Assembly (NCBI RefSeq): GCF_008373765.1
Contig: NZ_VUJW01000009.1
Location: 1 to 64,000 of the forward strand
Direction: 5' to 3'
DNA: 64,000 nt
Origin: Nocardioides antri
GTDB lineage: Bacteria; Actinomycetota; Actinomycetes; Propionibacteriales; Nocardioidaceae
In this document: positions 53,771 through 62,384 of the stretch, one piece after another
Layout of the letters: the number at the start of each line of letters is the position of its first letter
Position numbering within the stretch: the first letter of the stretch is position 1
Made by a program: the position numbers and the translations under genes
The notes under the pieces: model-generated
Database searches by the model: none
What the model saw: the letters and a program-made list of their open reading frames with translations, nothing else
What the model was told of the DNA's origin: nothing

Positions 53771-54256
53771 TCACCGCGCCCTCCACTCCATGAGCCGGTA
53801 CACGCCCACGTCGGACATGACCCTGAACCCCAGCCGGACGTAGAGGTCGGCAGCGCGGTTCCCCACCGCCACGTGCAGGCTCACCGTCCGCCCGCTGGCC
53901 GCTGCCTCCGCCTGTACGGCCCGGATGAGCGCGCTGCCAAGGCCGGCGTCGCGGTCCTCGGGCAGCAGGCTGATGTCGATGATCCGGATGTCCCCGGGCC
54001 GCCGGTCGACGTACAGCCGGCCGACGAGGCGGCCGTCGACCTCGATCACGTCGACGTCGGCGTTCGGGTTTGTCTGCCGGTAGTGCATGTCCTGGGCGTG
54101 GAACTGCATCCGCACCAGCGCGTCCCGCTGCTCCTCGTCGAGCGGCAGCAGCGACAGGTCGTCGCGCGTCGTGCCGTAGAGCGCGAGGAGGAACTCCCGG
54201 TCCTGGGGTGTCGCGGCCCGCAGCGTGTGGGTGACCCGGTCGGCGGTCGTGCTCAT
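53771..54256 (-). CDS. GNAT family N-acetyltransferase
   Basis: 161 residues with the GNAT fold. Acetyl-CoA binding is by LLPEDRDAGLGSALIRAV (the R/Q-x-x-G-x-G/A loop), and the C-terminal strand is YVRLGFRVMSDVGVYRLMEW. The ATG shares its A with the stop of the tail-collar gene upstream (TGATG). The substrate is unknown; modification of the co-encoded tail-collar proteins is possible but unproven. Confidence 0.85.
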   Translation of the reverse strand: MSTTADRVTHTLRAATPQDREFLLALYGTTRDDLSLLPLDEEQRDALVRMQFHAQDMHYRQTNPNADVDVIEVDGRLVGRLYVDRRPGDIRIIDISLLPEDRDAGLGSALIRAVQAEAAASGRTVSLHVAVGNRAADLYVRLGFRVMSDVGVYRLMEWRAR

Positions 54257-54780
54257 CACGTCCACCGCTGCGGGAAGATGCCCTGGAGCGCGATGCAGTA
54301 GTTCATGACCAGGTAGGGCTGCAGGTTGGTGTGCGGCAGGCTGCCGCCGGTGGGCGCCACCGCCTGCGGCGAGAGCTGGGTGTTCGAGGAGGACTGGTAG
54401 ATCCCGCCACCCTGGCTCAACGCCCACGACGCGTTGGGGTTGACGATCTTGGCCAGCGCGGGGTCCTGGGTCGCGCCGCTCATCGTGTGGCTGTGCGCCG
54501 GCATCTCGCTCTCGAGCAGGGTGATGAACTCCGCGCCGCCGACCTCGCCGAGGAGACGCAGACTCAGGCCGCCGCCCTGGCCGGGCTGCATGGGCGCGTT
54601 GCCCTGCAGGTCGGGCAGCGCGAACGTCGACTTGCCGTCGCCGCCGTAGACCGTCCCGAGCAGGGCGAAGAGGGCGGTGTTCTGCGAGAGCGGCAACAGC
54701 TGCCCGTTGCAGAGCGCCCACCCCTTGGGCGCGAACTCGAACGGGAAGATGCGGATCTCGGCCAGGAAGTGGTCGGACAT
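54256..54780 (-). CDS. Tail-collar domain protein (third of three in the operon)
   Basis: 174 residues. The phage tail-collar / microcystin-dependent-protein (MdpB) pattern spans the N-terminal 60 residues: FLAEIRIFPFEFAPKGWALCNGQLLPLSQNTALFALLGTVYGGDGKSTFALPDLQG. The C-terminus has SLPHTNLQPYLVMNYCIALQG. No signal peptide. Such proteins occur as tandem triplets in many bacteria outside prophages; their function is not known. No phage structural genes are nearby. Confidence 0.88.
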   Translation of the reverse strand: MSDHFLAEIRIFPFEFAPKGWALCNGQLLPLSQNTALFALLGTVYGGDGKSTFALPDLQGNAPMQPGQGGGLSLRLLGEVGGAEFITLLESEMPAHSHTMSGATQDPALAKIVNPNASWALSQGGGIYQSSSNTQLSPQAVAPTGGSLPHTNLQPYLVMNYCIALQGIFPQRWT

Positions 54781-54796
54781 GAACGCTCCTTGCGCC

Positions 54797-55324
54797 TCAG
54801 GTCTGGCTCGGGAAGAGCCCGAACAGGGAGATGATGAAGTTGACGCAGAGGTAGGGCTGCATGTTCTCGTGCGGCTGGCTCCCGCCGGCGGGCCCGATTG
54901 CCGCTGGGTTGAAGGGCGCGTCCGGCGCGGTGTTGAGGTACGGCGTGATCGTCACCGAGTTCGCCGGCAGCGCGTTGTCGAGACTCGTCTGGTCGCCGGT
55001 CACCGCGGCCCCGATCGCGACGTGGCTGTGGACCGGGATCTGCTGCGTCGTCAGCGTCACCGACTCCACGCCCCCGGTGGCGCCGATGATGTAGTGGCTG
55101 ATGCCGGGTGGCGGCCCGGGGTTGGTCTGGTGGATGGGGATCCGGCTCTGCAGGTTCGGCAGGGCGAAGGTCTGCTCGCCGTCGCCGCCGTACGTCGTGC
55201 CGATGATCTGGAAAAGGGTCTCGTTCTCGGAGATCGGCAGGATCCGGCCGTTGCAGAACCGCCAGCCGTTGGGCTCGAAGTTGCCGCCGAACATCCGGAT
55301 CTCGCCGACATAGGGTTGGGACAC
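54797..55324 (-). CDS. Tail-collar domain protein (second of three)
   Basis: 175 residues from GTG 55324, preceded by AAGGATCAGGTC. Same layout as its neighbours: YVGEIRMFGGNFEPNGWRFCNGRILPISENETLFQIIGTTYGGDGEQTFALPNLQ, an HSHVAIG segment in the middle and QPHENMQPYLCVNFIISLFG at the end. It is 11 bp from the first collar gene and 16 bp from the third, so the three are co-transcribed. Confidence 0.88.
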   Translation of the reverse strand: MSQPYVGEIRMFGGNFEPNGWRFCNGRILPISENETLFQIIGTTYGGDGEQTFALPNLQSRIPIHQTNPGPPPGISHYIIGATGGVESVTLTTQQIPVHSHVAIGAAVTGDQTSLDNALPANSVTITPYLNTAPDAPFNPAAIGPAGGSQPHENMQPYLCVNFIISLFGLFPSQT

Positions 55325-55335
55325 GACCTGATCCT

Positions 55336-55836
55336 TTAGTTCTGCGAGGGGTAGATGCCCTGGAGGGCGATCGCGAAGGTGAGGGCGAGGAACGGCATCC
55401 GGTTCTCGTGCGCCTGGCTGCCGCCGGTGTTGCCGATGGTGCCCGGGTTCATCGACGTGAGGCCGGCCGGCGCGTGATAGAGGTTGCCGGCACTCCCGAG
55501 AAACCGGTTCGACGGGTTGTCGTTGCCACCGGTCGCCACGGTCGACCCGTTCATGAAGTGGAGGTGCTGCGGCAGCTGCTGGATGTTGAGCGTCACCGAC
55601 TCCGAGCCGGCCCTCTCCCCGCGGTGGTGGCCGTTGCCGAAATGGATCGGCACCCGGCCGCGCAGGTCGGGCAGGGCGAAGTTGGTCTGCCCGTTGCCGC
55701 CGTAGGTCGTCTGGAGCAGGGAGAACAGCGCCTGGTTCTGGTTGATCGGCAGCAGCTGCCCGTTGCACATCGCCCAACCCTTCGGGACGAAGTTGAAGGA
55801 GAAGAGCCGGATCTCCGACAGGAACGGTTCTGACAT
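55336..55836 (-). CDS. Tail-collar domain protein (first of three)
   Basis: 166 residues. FLSEIRLFSFNFVPKGWAMCNGQLLPINQNQALFSLLQTTYGGNGQTNFALPDLRG at the N-terminus and SQAHENRMPFLALTFAIALQG at the C-terminus. It is 23 bp after the giant gene. The three collar proteins are about equally divergent in the middle region, suggesting an old triplication rather than a recent duplication. Confidence 0.88.
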   Translation of the reverse strand: MSEPFLSEIRLFSFNFVPKGWAMCNGQLLPINQNQALFSLLQTTYGGNGQTNFALPDLRGRVPIHFGNGHHRGERAGSESVTLNIQQLPQHLHFMNGSTVATGGNDNPSNRFLGSAGNLYHAPAGLTSMNPGTIGNTGGSQAHENRMPFLALTFAIALQGIYPSQN

Positions 55837-55859
55837 GGGGTTCGCTTTCTGGTCCGCGA

Positions 55860-58800
55860 TCAGGGGCAGGTGGTGCCGGAGCCGGCGAACGTCGCCGGTG
55901 GGTTGGCGACCGCGGTGCCCTGCGCGCCGCCGCCGATCTGCGCTGCGGCGTACAGAGCGAAGGCGGTCCCGTCGCTCGGACCGCCGGCGTAGCCGGGCTG
56001 CCGGAGCGTCGTGCTCTGGCTCGCCACCAGCCGGAAGTCCTTGTTGGCGGCGTCACTGGAGCCGGTGATCGAGTTCGGGCCGAAGTCGACGCAGGTGGCG
56101 AACGTGTCACCGCCGTCGACCCCGCTGTCGACCCGGATGCCCTGCAGCAACGTGATGTTGGGGTTGGTGCCCGAGTTGCTCACCGTGTTGCCGCTGATGT
56201 TGAGGTTGAACTGACCGGACTCGGCCACCCCGCCACCCGCGACGAACTGGATGCCGCTGGAGTTGTACTGGTGGATCGCGTTGTTGGTCACGTTGAAGGT
56301 GGCGTTGCCGTCACCGAACGTGGAGATCTCCATGCCGTCGCCCTCGACCGAGCCGGAGTTGGCCGTCCCGGGGGTCCCGATGGTGTTGCCGGTGATGTTG
56401 GCGACCAGGTTGTTGGTGCCCGCGGCGACGTCCCGGCTCTTGATGATCGTCAGCATGTTGGTGAGCGAGTCGCGCATCGTGTTGTTGAGGATGTCGAGCG
56501 TCGCCGGTCCCTTGGCGCCGGCCACGATCGCAAGGCCTCCGCCACCGGTGGCGATGCTCGGCTCGTTGTTGGTGAACGCGTTGCTGACGAGGTCGAGGTC
56601 GCCGCCGCCGGTGCCGTCGCCGATGTACTGGAACAGGTCGCCGGTCGCCGTGGTGACCTGGCTGTTCTGGTAGACGACGTTCATGTCGGAGGTGCCGATG
56701 CCCTCGAACTGCACGGCGTCGTCGCCGCCGGTGGCGTCCAGCGCCAGGCTGTCGACGTTGTTGAACGTCGCATTGAGCGTGCCCTGGGTGTTGTCGACCA
56801 TGATGTTGGTGAAGTAGCCGCCGGTGACCACTGTGTTGGTGACGCTGACCGTGCCGGTCAGCTCGACGAAGCGCAGGCCGCCGTCCTTGTTGTCGGTGAG
56901 CGCGCTGTTGCCGAGCACACCGCGCAGCACACTGTCGGCCAGGGTGAGGCCGTTGACGTTGGTGCCGCGGATCCCGTAGTTGGTCGCGTTGTTGATGTGG
57001 ATGCGCGTGAACGACGGCGCCGTCGTGTTCCGCAGCACGATGGCCGTGCCGTCGGGGACCTGGTCGAGGCCGTCGTCGCCGCCGGTCACGTTGGTGATGG
57101 TGCCGCCGGTGCAGCCTGTCTGGTCGACATTGGTGCAGCCGCCGGGACCACCCGCGCCGGTCACGACCAGGTTGCCGAGGCTGCCGGTCGTGTCGAGGAC
57201 GATGCCCTGGAGGCCGTTGCCGCTCGCGGACAGCGACCGGAAGGTGAGGTCGTCGGCGCCGATGTCGGTGTTGACGACGCTGAGCGCCCGACCGCCGCCG
57301 AAGCTGTTGATGGTGTTGTTCGCGCCGGTGACGGCGACGGTCCCGCTGTTCTCGGCGTTGAAGCCCCGACCGCTGGACGTGGTCAGCAGGAGCCCACCGG
57401 CGGTGAACCGCATGGTGTGCCCGTCGCTGCTCGTCATCGACACGGCGTGGGAGGCGCCGGTGTCGAGCACGGTCGTGCCGCTGAACACCGTCGAGCCGCC
57501 CGTGTTGCTCGACACGCTGATCCCGCCGCCGGCGTCGCTGCCGTCGGTGATCGAGCCCGAGAGCGTGACCGTCCCGCCGGTGCGGCCGGTGACGTCTGCG
57601 GACGAACCGGAGCCGTTGGTGACCGTGCCCGGGTAGGTCACGTCGCCGGACCCCCCGTTGAGGTCGAACGCGATGCCGGACGCGCCGCTGATGCTGCCGC
57701 TGGAGGCGCTGAACCCGCCCGTGCCCAGCCCGTCCAGGTTCACACCGTCGGTCGCGCTGTTGGTCGAGGTGACGCCGTCGAAGCTCAGGGCCGCGGCGCT
57801 GCTGTTGATCACGTCGACCGCGGGACCGCCGGTCGCGCTCAGGTTCGCGGTGTCCGAGGCGGGGACGGTGACGGCCGCGGCGCTGTTGAGGGCGAAGGCG
57901 GGGGCTGTCCCCGACGTCGTCGTGAGGGAGAGGTCACCGAAGGTCAGGCTGCCCGTGGTGCTGGTCGCGGAGACGCCGCCTGAGCCCGAGCCGGTGACGG
58001 TCACCGAGTCGAACACGCTCGTGCCCAGGTTGGTGCCGGCCAGGTCCAGCGCCTTCGCGCCGGTCGTCGTGACGGAGATCGTCCCGACACCCGCGAAGCC
58101 GACCGTGCCGGCGCTGGCGAGCCGGACACCCGTCGCGCCCGACGTGCTGACGGTGAGGTCGGAGACGGCGAACGTGCCGCTGGTGGCGTCCAGCTCGAGC
58201 CCGGGCTGGTTCCCCGGGGCGCCGCCGTCGATGATGTCGACCTCGGCGATGGTGCCGTTGGTGTCGCCGGAGCCGCCCGCGATGCCGCCGCCCGTGCCCG
58301 AGGGGTCGATGACCAGGCCGCGCAGGACGTTGTCGTCATCGAGCGTCACGACATCGGCGTTGCTCGCGGTCAGCGTCGGCCGGGCGCCGGGGTTGGCGGT
58401 GTGCAACGTGTCGCCGCCGACCTGGAGCCCGTTGTGCTCACCGAGCAGGCGCTGGCCGGCCTTCAGGACGAGCCCGTCGCCGCCGTAGCCGGTGCTGGTG
58501 GCGTCACCGTCGAACACGAAGATCGTGTGGTTCGCGCCCGAGGCGGTCTCGGCCTCGGTCAGCGTGTCGAAGGGCGCGTTGGATACACCCATGCCGCCCG
58601 CGGTGGCGGTGTTGTCGACGTACCAGACGCAGCCGGTCATCTCGACGGTCACCTCACCGAAGTCCGTGCCGCCGTCGCCGTCGTTGAGGGTGTAGGCGAA
58701 CGAGTCGAAGGTGTCGGTGCAGCTGGTCCCGGCGGCCGGGGTGAAGACGAAGTCGCCGTCGGCCTGGATGACGGCGCTGCCACCGTCGACGCTCGTCACA

Positions 58801-60947
58801 GTCTCGGAAGTGATCGTCAGCGGCCCGGCGCTGTCGATGTCGGTGTCGCCGTCGAGGAGGTCGCCGGTCACCACCTTGTGGGGGCCGGCCTCGGTGGGCG
58901 CGGCGTCGGTGGCGTCGTCGTGGACGAGGACGGTGTTGCCCACCGCGGCGTTGCTGCCGGTGTAGCTCTCGTCGTCGGCGACCGGGAGGTCGTTGATGCA
59001 GGCGACGGTGACCGCGACAGTCGCCTGGTCGCCGTCCGGGCCGAGGGTGTAGGTGAACGTGTCGTCGGCGTTGCCCGGCGGGTCGTTGCAGTAGTCGGGG
59101 TCCGGCTCGTAGGTGAGGTCGGCGCCGAAGTTCGTGATGGTCGCGGTGCCGTTGGCGGGATCGCTGACGGCCGTGATCGAGAGGGCGCCGGTCTCGCCCT
59201 GGGTGTCGTTGGCAAGCACGTCGATCGTGGTCGCCGGGGCGTCTTCGATGACGTCGGTGTCGTCGTCGGCGGCGACGGCCGGGTCGAGAACGCAGGTCAC
59301 GGTCACGGCGACCGTGGCCGCCAGTCCGCCCGGGCTGAGCTGGTAGGTGAAGTCGTCGGTGGTGATGCCGTCGTTGCAGTAGTTCGGGTCGGGCTGGTAG
59401 CTGATGTCCGCCCCGCCATTGGTGATGGTGGCGGTGCCGTTGACGGGGTCCGCCACGATGTCGACGGCGAAGGGATCACCCTCGACGTCGGAGTCGTTGC
59501 CGAGCACGTCGATCGTCGTGGCCGGGGCGTCCTCCGCGACCGCGGCCGTGTCGTTGCCTGGGACCGGTGCGTCGTTCACGCAGGTCACGGTGACCGCGAC
59601 GGTGGCGGTGTCCCCGCCCGGGTCGAGCGTGTAGGTGAAGTCGTCGGTCGGGGTGCCGTCGTTGCAGTAGTCGTCGTTGGGCTCGTACGTCAGGTCGGCA
59701 CCGCCGTTCGTGATGGTCACGGTGCCGTTCGTCGAGGTGGTGTCGACCGATGCGATCGTGACCACGTTGCCGGCGTCCTCGTCGTTGGCGAGCACGTCGA
59801 TCGTCGTCGCCTGGTCGTCCTCGGTGACCGTCGCGGTGTCGTCCTCGGCCACCGGGACGTCGGGCCGGCAGGCGACCTTCACCGACACGGTCGCGGTCGA
59901 GCCGCCCGGAGCCAGCGTGTAGTCGAAGGTGTCCGGCGTGGTGCCCGGAGGCGTGTTGCAGTAGTCCGCGTCCGGCGTGTAGAAGACCCGCTTCTTGCTC
60001 GCCGCGATCGTCACCGTGCCGTCGGCCGGGTCGGTCACCGAGGCAACGCCGATCGGGCCGCCGTCCGCGTCGGTGTCGTTGGCGAGGACCTCGATGGGCC
60101 GCGTGACAGAGTCCTCGACGACTGTCTTGGTGTCGTCCACCGCGACCGGGTCGTCGCGGTCGAGGACGTTCGCGTCCTCGCAGTCGGCGTCGGCGGTGTC
60201 GAAGGTGTCGATGTTGGCGACGTCGGCGCCGTCGCCGCAGTGTGCGGCGTCGACGTTCCCGGCGCCGTCGCGGTCATGCAGGACGTCGTCGCCGGGCTGG
60301 CCGTAGAGGTCGTCGTTGCCGGAGCCGCCGCGCAGGATGTCGTCCTGGTCACTGCCGTAGACGAGGTCGTCGCCGTCGTTGCCGAGCACCCGGTCGGCAC
60401 CGGTGTTGCCGCGGACGTCGTCGTCGCCCGCCCCGCCGACGACCTTGTCGTCACCGGCCGCACCCATGGCCTGGTCCGCGCCGTCCTGGCCGAAGACCTG
60501 GTCGGCGTCGAGCCCGCCGGTGAGCACGTCGTCGCCCGCACGGCCGCTCACCTCGTCCGTGCCCGGCCCGCCGTCCGCGGTGTCGTTGTCGCCGTCGCCG
60601 TACACACCGTCGGCGCCCGAGCCCCCGGACAGGTCGTCATCGCCGGGGCCGCCCCGGAGGTCGTCGTTGCCAGGGCCACCGTCGACCGTGTCGGCTCCGG
60701 GACCCGCGATGACGAGGTCCTCGCCGCCCAGTGCGTTGATGGTGTCGTCACCACCGAGGCCGCAGATGACATCGGCGCCCGACGTGCCGGTGAGCACGTC
60801 GGCGCCGACGGTGCCCTCGATGGTGCAGGCACTCCCGAGCGGGGGCGGGTCCGCCCAGGCGGCACCTGACAGGCCCGACAGCGGCAGGGCGGACGCTGCC
60901 GCGACCGCGAGGAAAGACCCGAACTTCGACGCGCGTGCACCAGCCAT
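55860..60947 (-). CDS. Giant secreted RTX / cadherin-like / beta-helix protein
   Basis: 1695 residues from ATG 60947 (GGGAGCG ribosome site; further in-frame codons upstream). Signal peptide, then RTX-type repeats (about 40-250, GGDD, GGPGND and GGSGAD motifs), then four or five cadherin/Big_9-type domains (about 260-750, each with VLANDTDADG-like signatures), then a long repeat region (about 780-1660) rich in Gly, Ser, Thr and Asn with NNT turns typical of right-handed parallel beta-helices. Cysteines are few. It heads an operon with the three collar proteins and GNAT. An adhesin or surface-matrix role is inferred. Confidence 0.85.
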   Translation of the reverse strand: MAGARASKFGSFLAVAAASALPLSGLSGAAWADPPPLGSACTIEGTVGADVLTGTSGADVICGLGGDDTINALGGEDLVIAGPGADTVDGGPGNDDLRGGPGDDDLSGGSGADGVYGDGDNDTADGGPGTDEVSGRAGDDVLTGGLDADQVFGQDGADQAMGAAGDDKVVGGAGDDDVRGNTGADRVLGNDGDDLVYGSDQDDILRGGSGNDDLYGQPGDDVLHDRDGAGNVDAAHCGDGADVANIDTFDTADADCEDANVLDRDDPVAVDDTKTVVEDSVTRPIEVLANDTDADGGPIGVASVTDPADGTVTIAASKKRVFYTPDADYCNTPPGTTPDTFDYTLAPGGSTATVSVKVACRPDVPVAEDDTATVTEDDQATTIDVLANDEDAGNVVTIASVDTTSTNGTVTITNGGADLTYEPNDDYCNDGTPTDDFTYTLDPGGDTATVAVTVTCVNDAPVPGNDTAAVAEDAPATTIDVLGNDSDVEGDPFAVDIVADPVNGTATITNGGADISYQPDPNYCNDGITTDDFTYQLSPGGLAATVAVTVTCVLDPAVAADDDTDVIEDAPATTIDVLANDTQGETGALSITAVSDPANGTATITNFGADLTYEPDPDYCNDPPGNADDTFTYTLGPDGDQATVAVTVACINDLPVADDESYTGSNAAVGNTVLVHDDATDAAPTEAGPHKVVTGDLLDGDTDIDSAGPLTITSETVTSVDGGSAVIQADGDFVFTPAAGTSCTDTFDSFAYTLNDGDGGTDFGEVTVEMTGCVWYVDNTATAGGMGVSNAPFDTLTEAETASGANHTIFVFDGDATSTGYGGDGLVLKAGQRLLGEHNGLQVGGDTLHTANPGARPTLTASNADVVTLDDDNVLRGLVIDPSGTGGGIAGGSGDTNGTIAEVDIIDGGAPGNQPGLELDATSGTFAVSDLTVSTSGATGVRLASAGTVGFAGVGTISVTTTGAKALDLAGTNLGTSVFDSVTVTGSGSGGVSATSTTGSLTFGDLSLTTTSGTAPAFALNSAAAVTVPASDTANLSATGGPAVDVINSSAAALSFDGVTSTNSATDGVNLDGLGTGGFSASSGSISGASGIAFDLNGGSGDVTYPGTVTNGSGSSADVTGRTGGTVTLSGSITDGSDAGGGISVSSNTGGSTVFSGTTVLDTGASHAVSMTSSDGHTMRFTAGGLLLTTSSGRGFNAENSGTVAVTGANNTINSFGGGRALSVVNTDIGADDLTFRSLSASGNGLQGIVLDTTGSLGNLVVTGAGGPGGCTNVDQTGCTGGTITNVTGGDDGLDQVPDGTAIVLRNTTAPSFTRIHINNATNYGIRGTNVNGLTLADSVLRGVLGNSALTDNKDGGLRFVELTGTVSVTNTVVTGGYFTNIMVDNTQGTLNATFNNVDSLALDATGGDDAVQFEGIGTSDMNVVYQNSQVTTATGDLFQYIGDGTGGGDLDLVSNAFTNNEPSIATGGGGLAIVAGAKGPATLDILNNTMRDSLTNMLTIIKSRDVAAGTNNLVANITGNTIGTPGTANSGSVEGDGMEISTFGDGNATFNVTNNAIHQYNSSGIQFVAGGGVAESGQFNLNISGNTVSNSGTNPNITLLQGIRVDSGVDGGDTFATCVDFGPNSITGSSDAANKDFRLVASQSTTLRQPGYAGGPSDGTAFALYAAAQIGGGAQGTAVANPPATFAGSGTTCP

Positions 60948-61091
60948 GCCAACGCTCCCGCCAACTCTGGACCGCATCGCCCGCATCGACGCAGAAGGAC
61001 TTGTTCCCCCGTGAACGGATCGGACTCTGCCACCGCAATGCGGTCGCGTCAGAGGAATGCGACAGGTTGCCGGAATTTTCCTTCTGATGGA

Positions 61092-62384
61092 CTACCAGGT
61101 CGGTCGCAGCGGGAAGCCGTTCCTCCCGTGCTCGTCCACCTTCGCCGCCAGCACGTGGTGGAGCTGGATCTCGTTGCGCTCGAACGCCAGCCGCGACCCG
61201 GCCATGTAGAGGCCCCACACGCGGCAGGTGCTCTCGCCGACCTCGGCGACGCACTCGTCCCAGTGCTCGGCGAGGTTGGCGCACCAGCCCGCGAGCGTGC
61301 GGGCGTAGTGGAGGCGGAGGTTCTCCTCGTGGTGGACCTCGAGCCCGGCGTCGTGGACGGCGGTCACGATCCGCCCCGGCGCCGCGAGCTCGCCGTCGGG
61401 GAAGACGTAGCGGTCGATGAACTCACCCGTCCTCGTGGACTGGGTGCTGTCCGCGCGGGTGATGCAGTGGTTGAGGAGCCGCCCACGCGGCTTGAGCTTG
61501 CCGCGCAGGAACGAGAAGTACGGCGCGTAGTTGCGCACGCCGATGTGCTCGGTGAGACCGATCGAGCTCACGGCGTCGAACTCGCTCTCCTCGACGAGCC
61601 GGTAGTCGAGGTGCCGGACCTCCGCCAGGTCGTCGAGCCCCTGCCGCTTGATCTCCTCCTGCGCCCACGTTGCCTGCTCCCGCGAGAGGGTCACCCCGAG
61701 CGCCTTGACGCCGTACTCCTTGGCGGCGTGGCGGACCATGCCGCCCCAGCCGCAGCCGACGTCGAGCAGCCGCTGCCCCGGCTCCAGCCCGAGCTTGCGG
61801 GCGACCAGGTCGTACTTCGCGAACTGCGCCTCCTCCAGCGTCGCGGACTCGTGGGGGAAGACCGCGCAGGTGTAGGTCATCGACGGGCCGAGGACCAGCT
61901 CGTAGAACCGGTTGGACACGTCGTAGTGGTGGTGGATCGCCTCGGCGTCGCGGCCCAGGCTGTGGCGCAGGCCCTGGACCACACGGCGGACGCGGGACGG
62001 CGCCTCCTGCGGGGGCGGGGGCGGCGGCACGAGGTTCGAGGCGCCGAGCGAGCGCACCATGGTGACGAACTCGGCCGGCGACGGGCGACGGAACTTGACG
62101 CCCTCCTTGAGCACCACCAGCGCGTCGTAGGGATCACCCGGGTGGGTGCCGTAGAGCTCGAGGTCGCCCGCGACGTAGGCACGGCCGAGCGCGAGGTCGG
62201 GGTCCGGCGAGCTCATGAGGTAGTTGAGCCCGCGGTCGGTGGCGATGTGGAAGCGGTACGGCGCGTCCTCGGGGCCGGCCGCGCTGCCGTCGTAGGCGGT
62301 GATCCGGAGCGGGAGCGGCTCCCGCGTCAGGCTCTCGAACGCCTCTGCGATCGAGAGCCTGGCCTTCCTCGGGGTCGGGGTCAT
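61092..62384 (-). CDS. tmsB: Cyclopropane-fatty-acid-synthase-type methyltransferase, 10-methyl fatty acid branch
   Basis: 430 residues. Class I SAM motif LLDVGCGWGGMVRHAA, and the TRxD..STQST and NYAPYFSFLRGKLKPRG segments of the CFA synthase family. In actinobacteria the TmsB/BfaB partner of an FAD reductase methylates oleate in phospholipids to the 10-methylene intermediate of tuberculostearic acid. Assignment rests on the adjacent, overlapping (TGATG) FAD reductase gene. An N-terminal extension of about 130 residues precedes the catalytic core. Confidence 0.88.
   Translation of the reverse strand: MTPTPRKARLSIAEAFESLTREPLPLRITAYDGSAAGPEDAPYRFHIATDRGLNYLMSSPDPDLALGRAYVAGDLELYGTHPGDPYDALVVLKEGVKFRRPSPAEFVTMVRSLGASNLVPPPPPPQEAPSRVRRVVQGLRHSLGRDAEAIHHHYDVSNRFYELVLGPSMTYTCAVFPHESATLEEAQFAKYDLVARKLGLEPGQRLLDVGCGWGGMVRHAAKEYGVKALGVTLSREQATWAQEEIKRQGLDDLAEVRHLDYRLVEESEFDAVSSIGLTEHIGVRNYAPYFSFLRGKLKPRGRLLNHCITRADSTQSTRTGEFIDRYVFPDGELAAPGRIVTAVHDAGLEVHHEENLRLHYARTLAGWCANLAEHWDECVAEVGESTCRVWGLYMAGSRLAFERNEIQLHHVLAAKVDEHGRNGFPLRPTW

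Noticed and set aside
60200-60800. Dense short repeats near the 5' end of the giant gene as a possible CRISPR array
   Set aside because: Also in-frame RTX coding repeats with irregular spacing.
58401-60869. Plus-strand frame of 822 codons opposite the giant protein gene
   Set aside because: Val/Gly/Arg-rich with no domains; it mirrors the repetitive RTX and cadherin-like coding sequence on the minus strand.
53005-60947. Prophage or contractile tail cluster because of the tail-collar proteins
   Set aside because: No sheath, tube, baseplate, portal, terminase, integrase or lysis gene is present; collar triplets are known outside phages.
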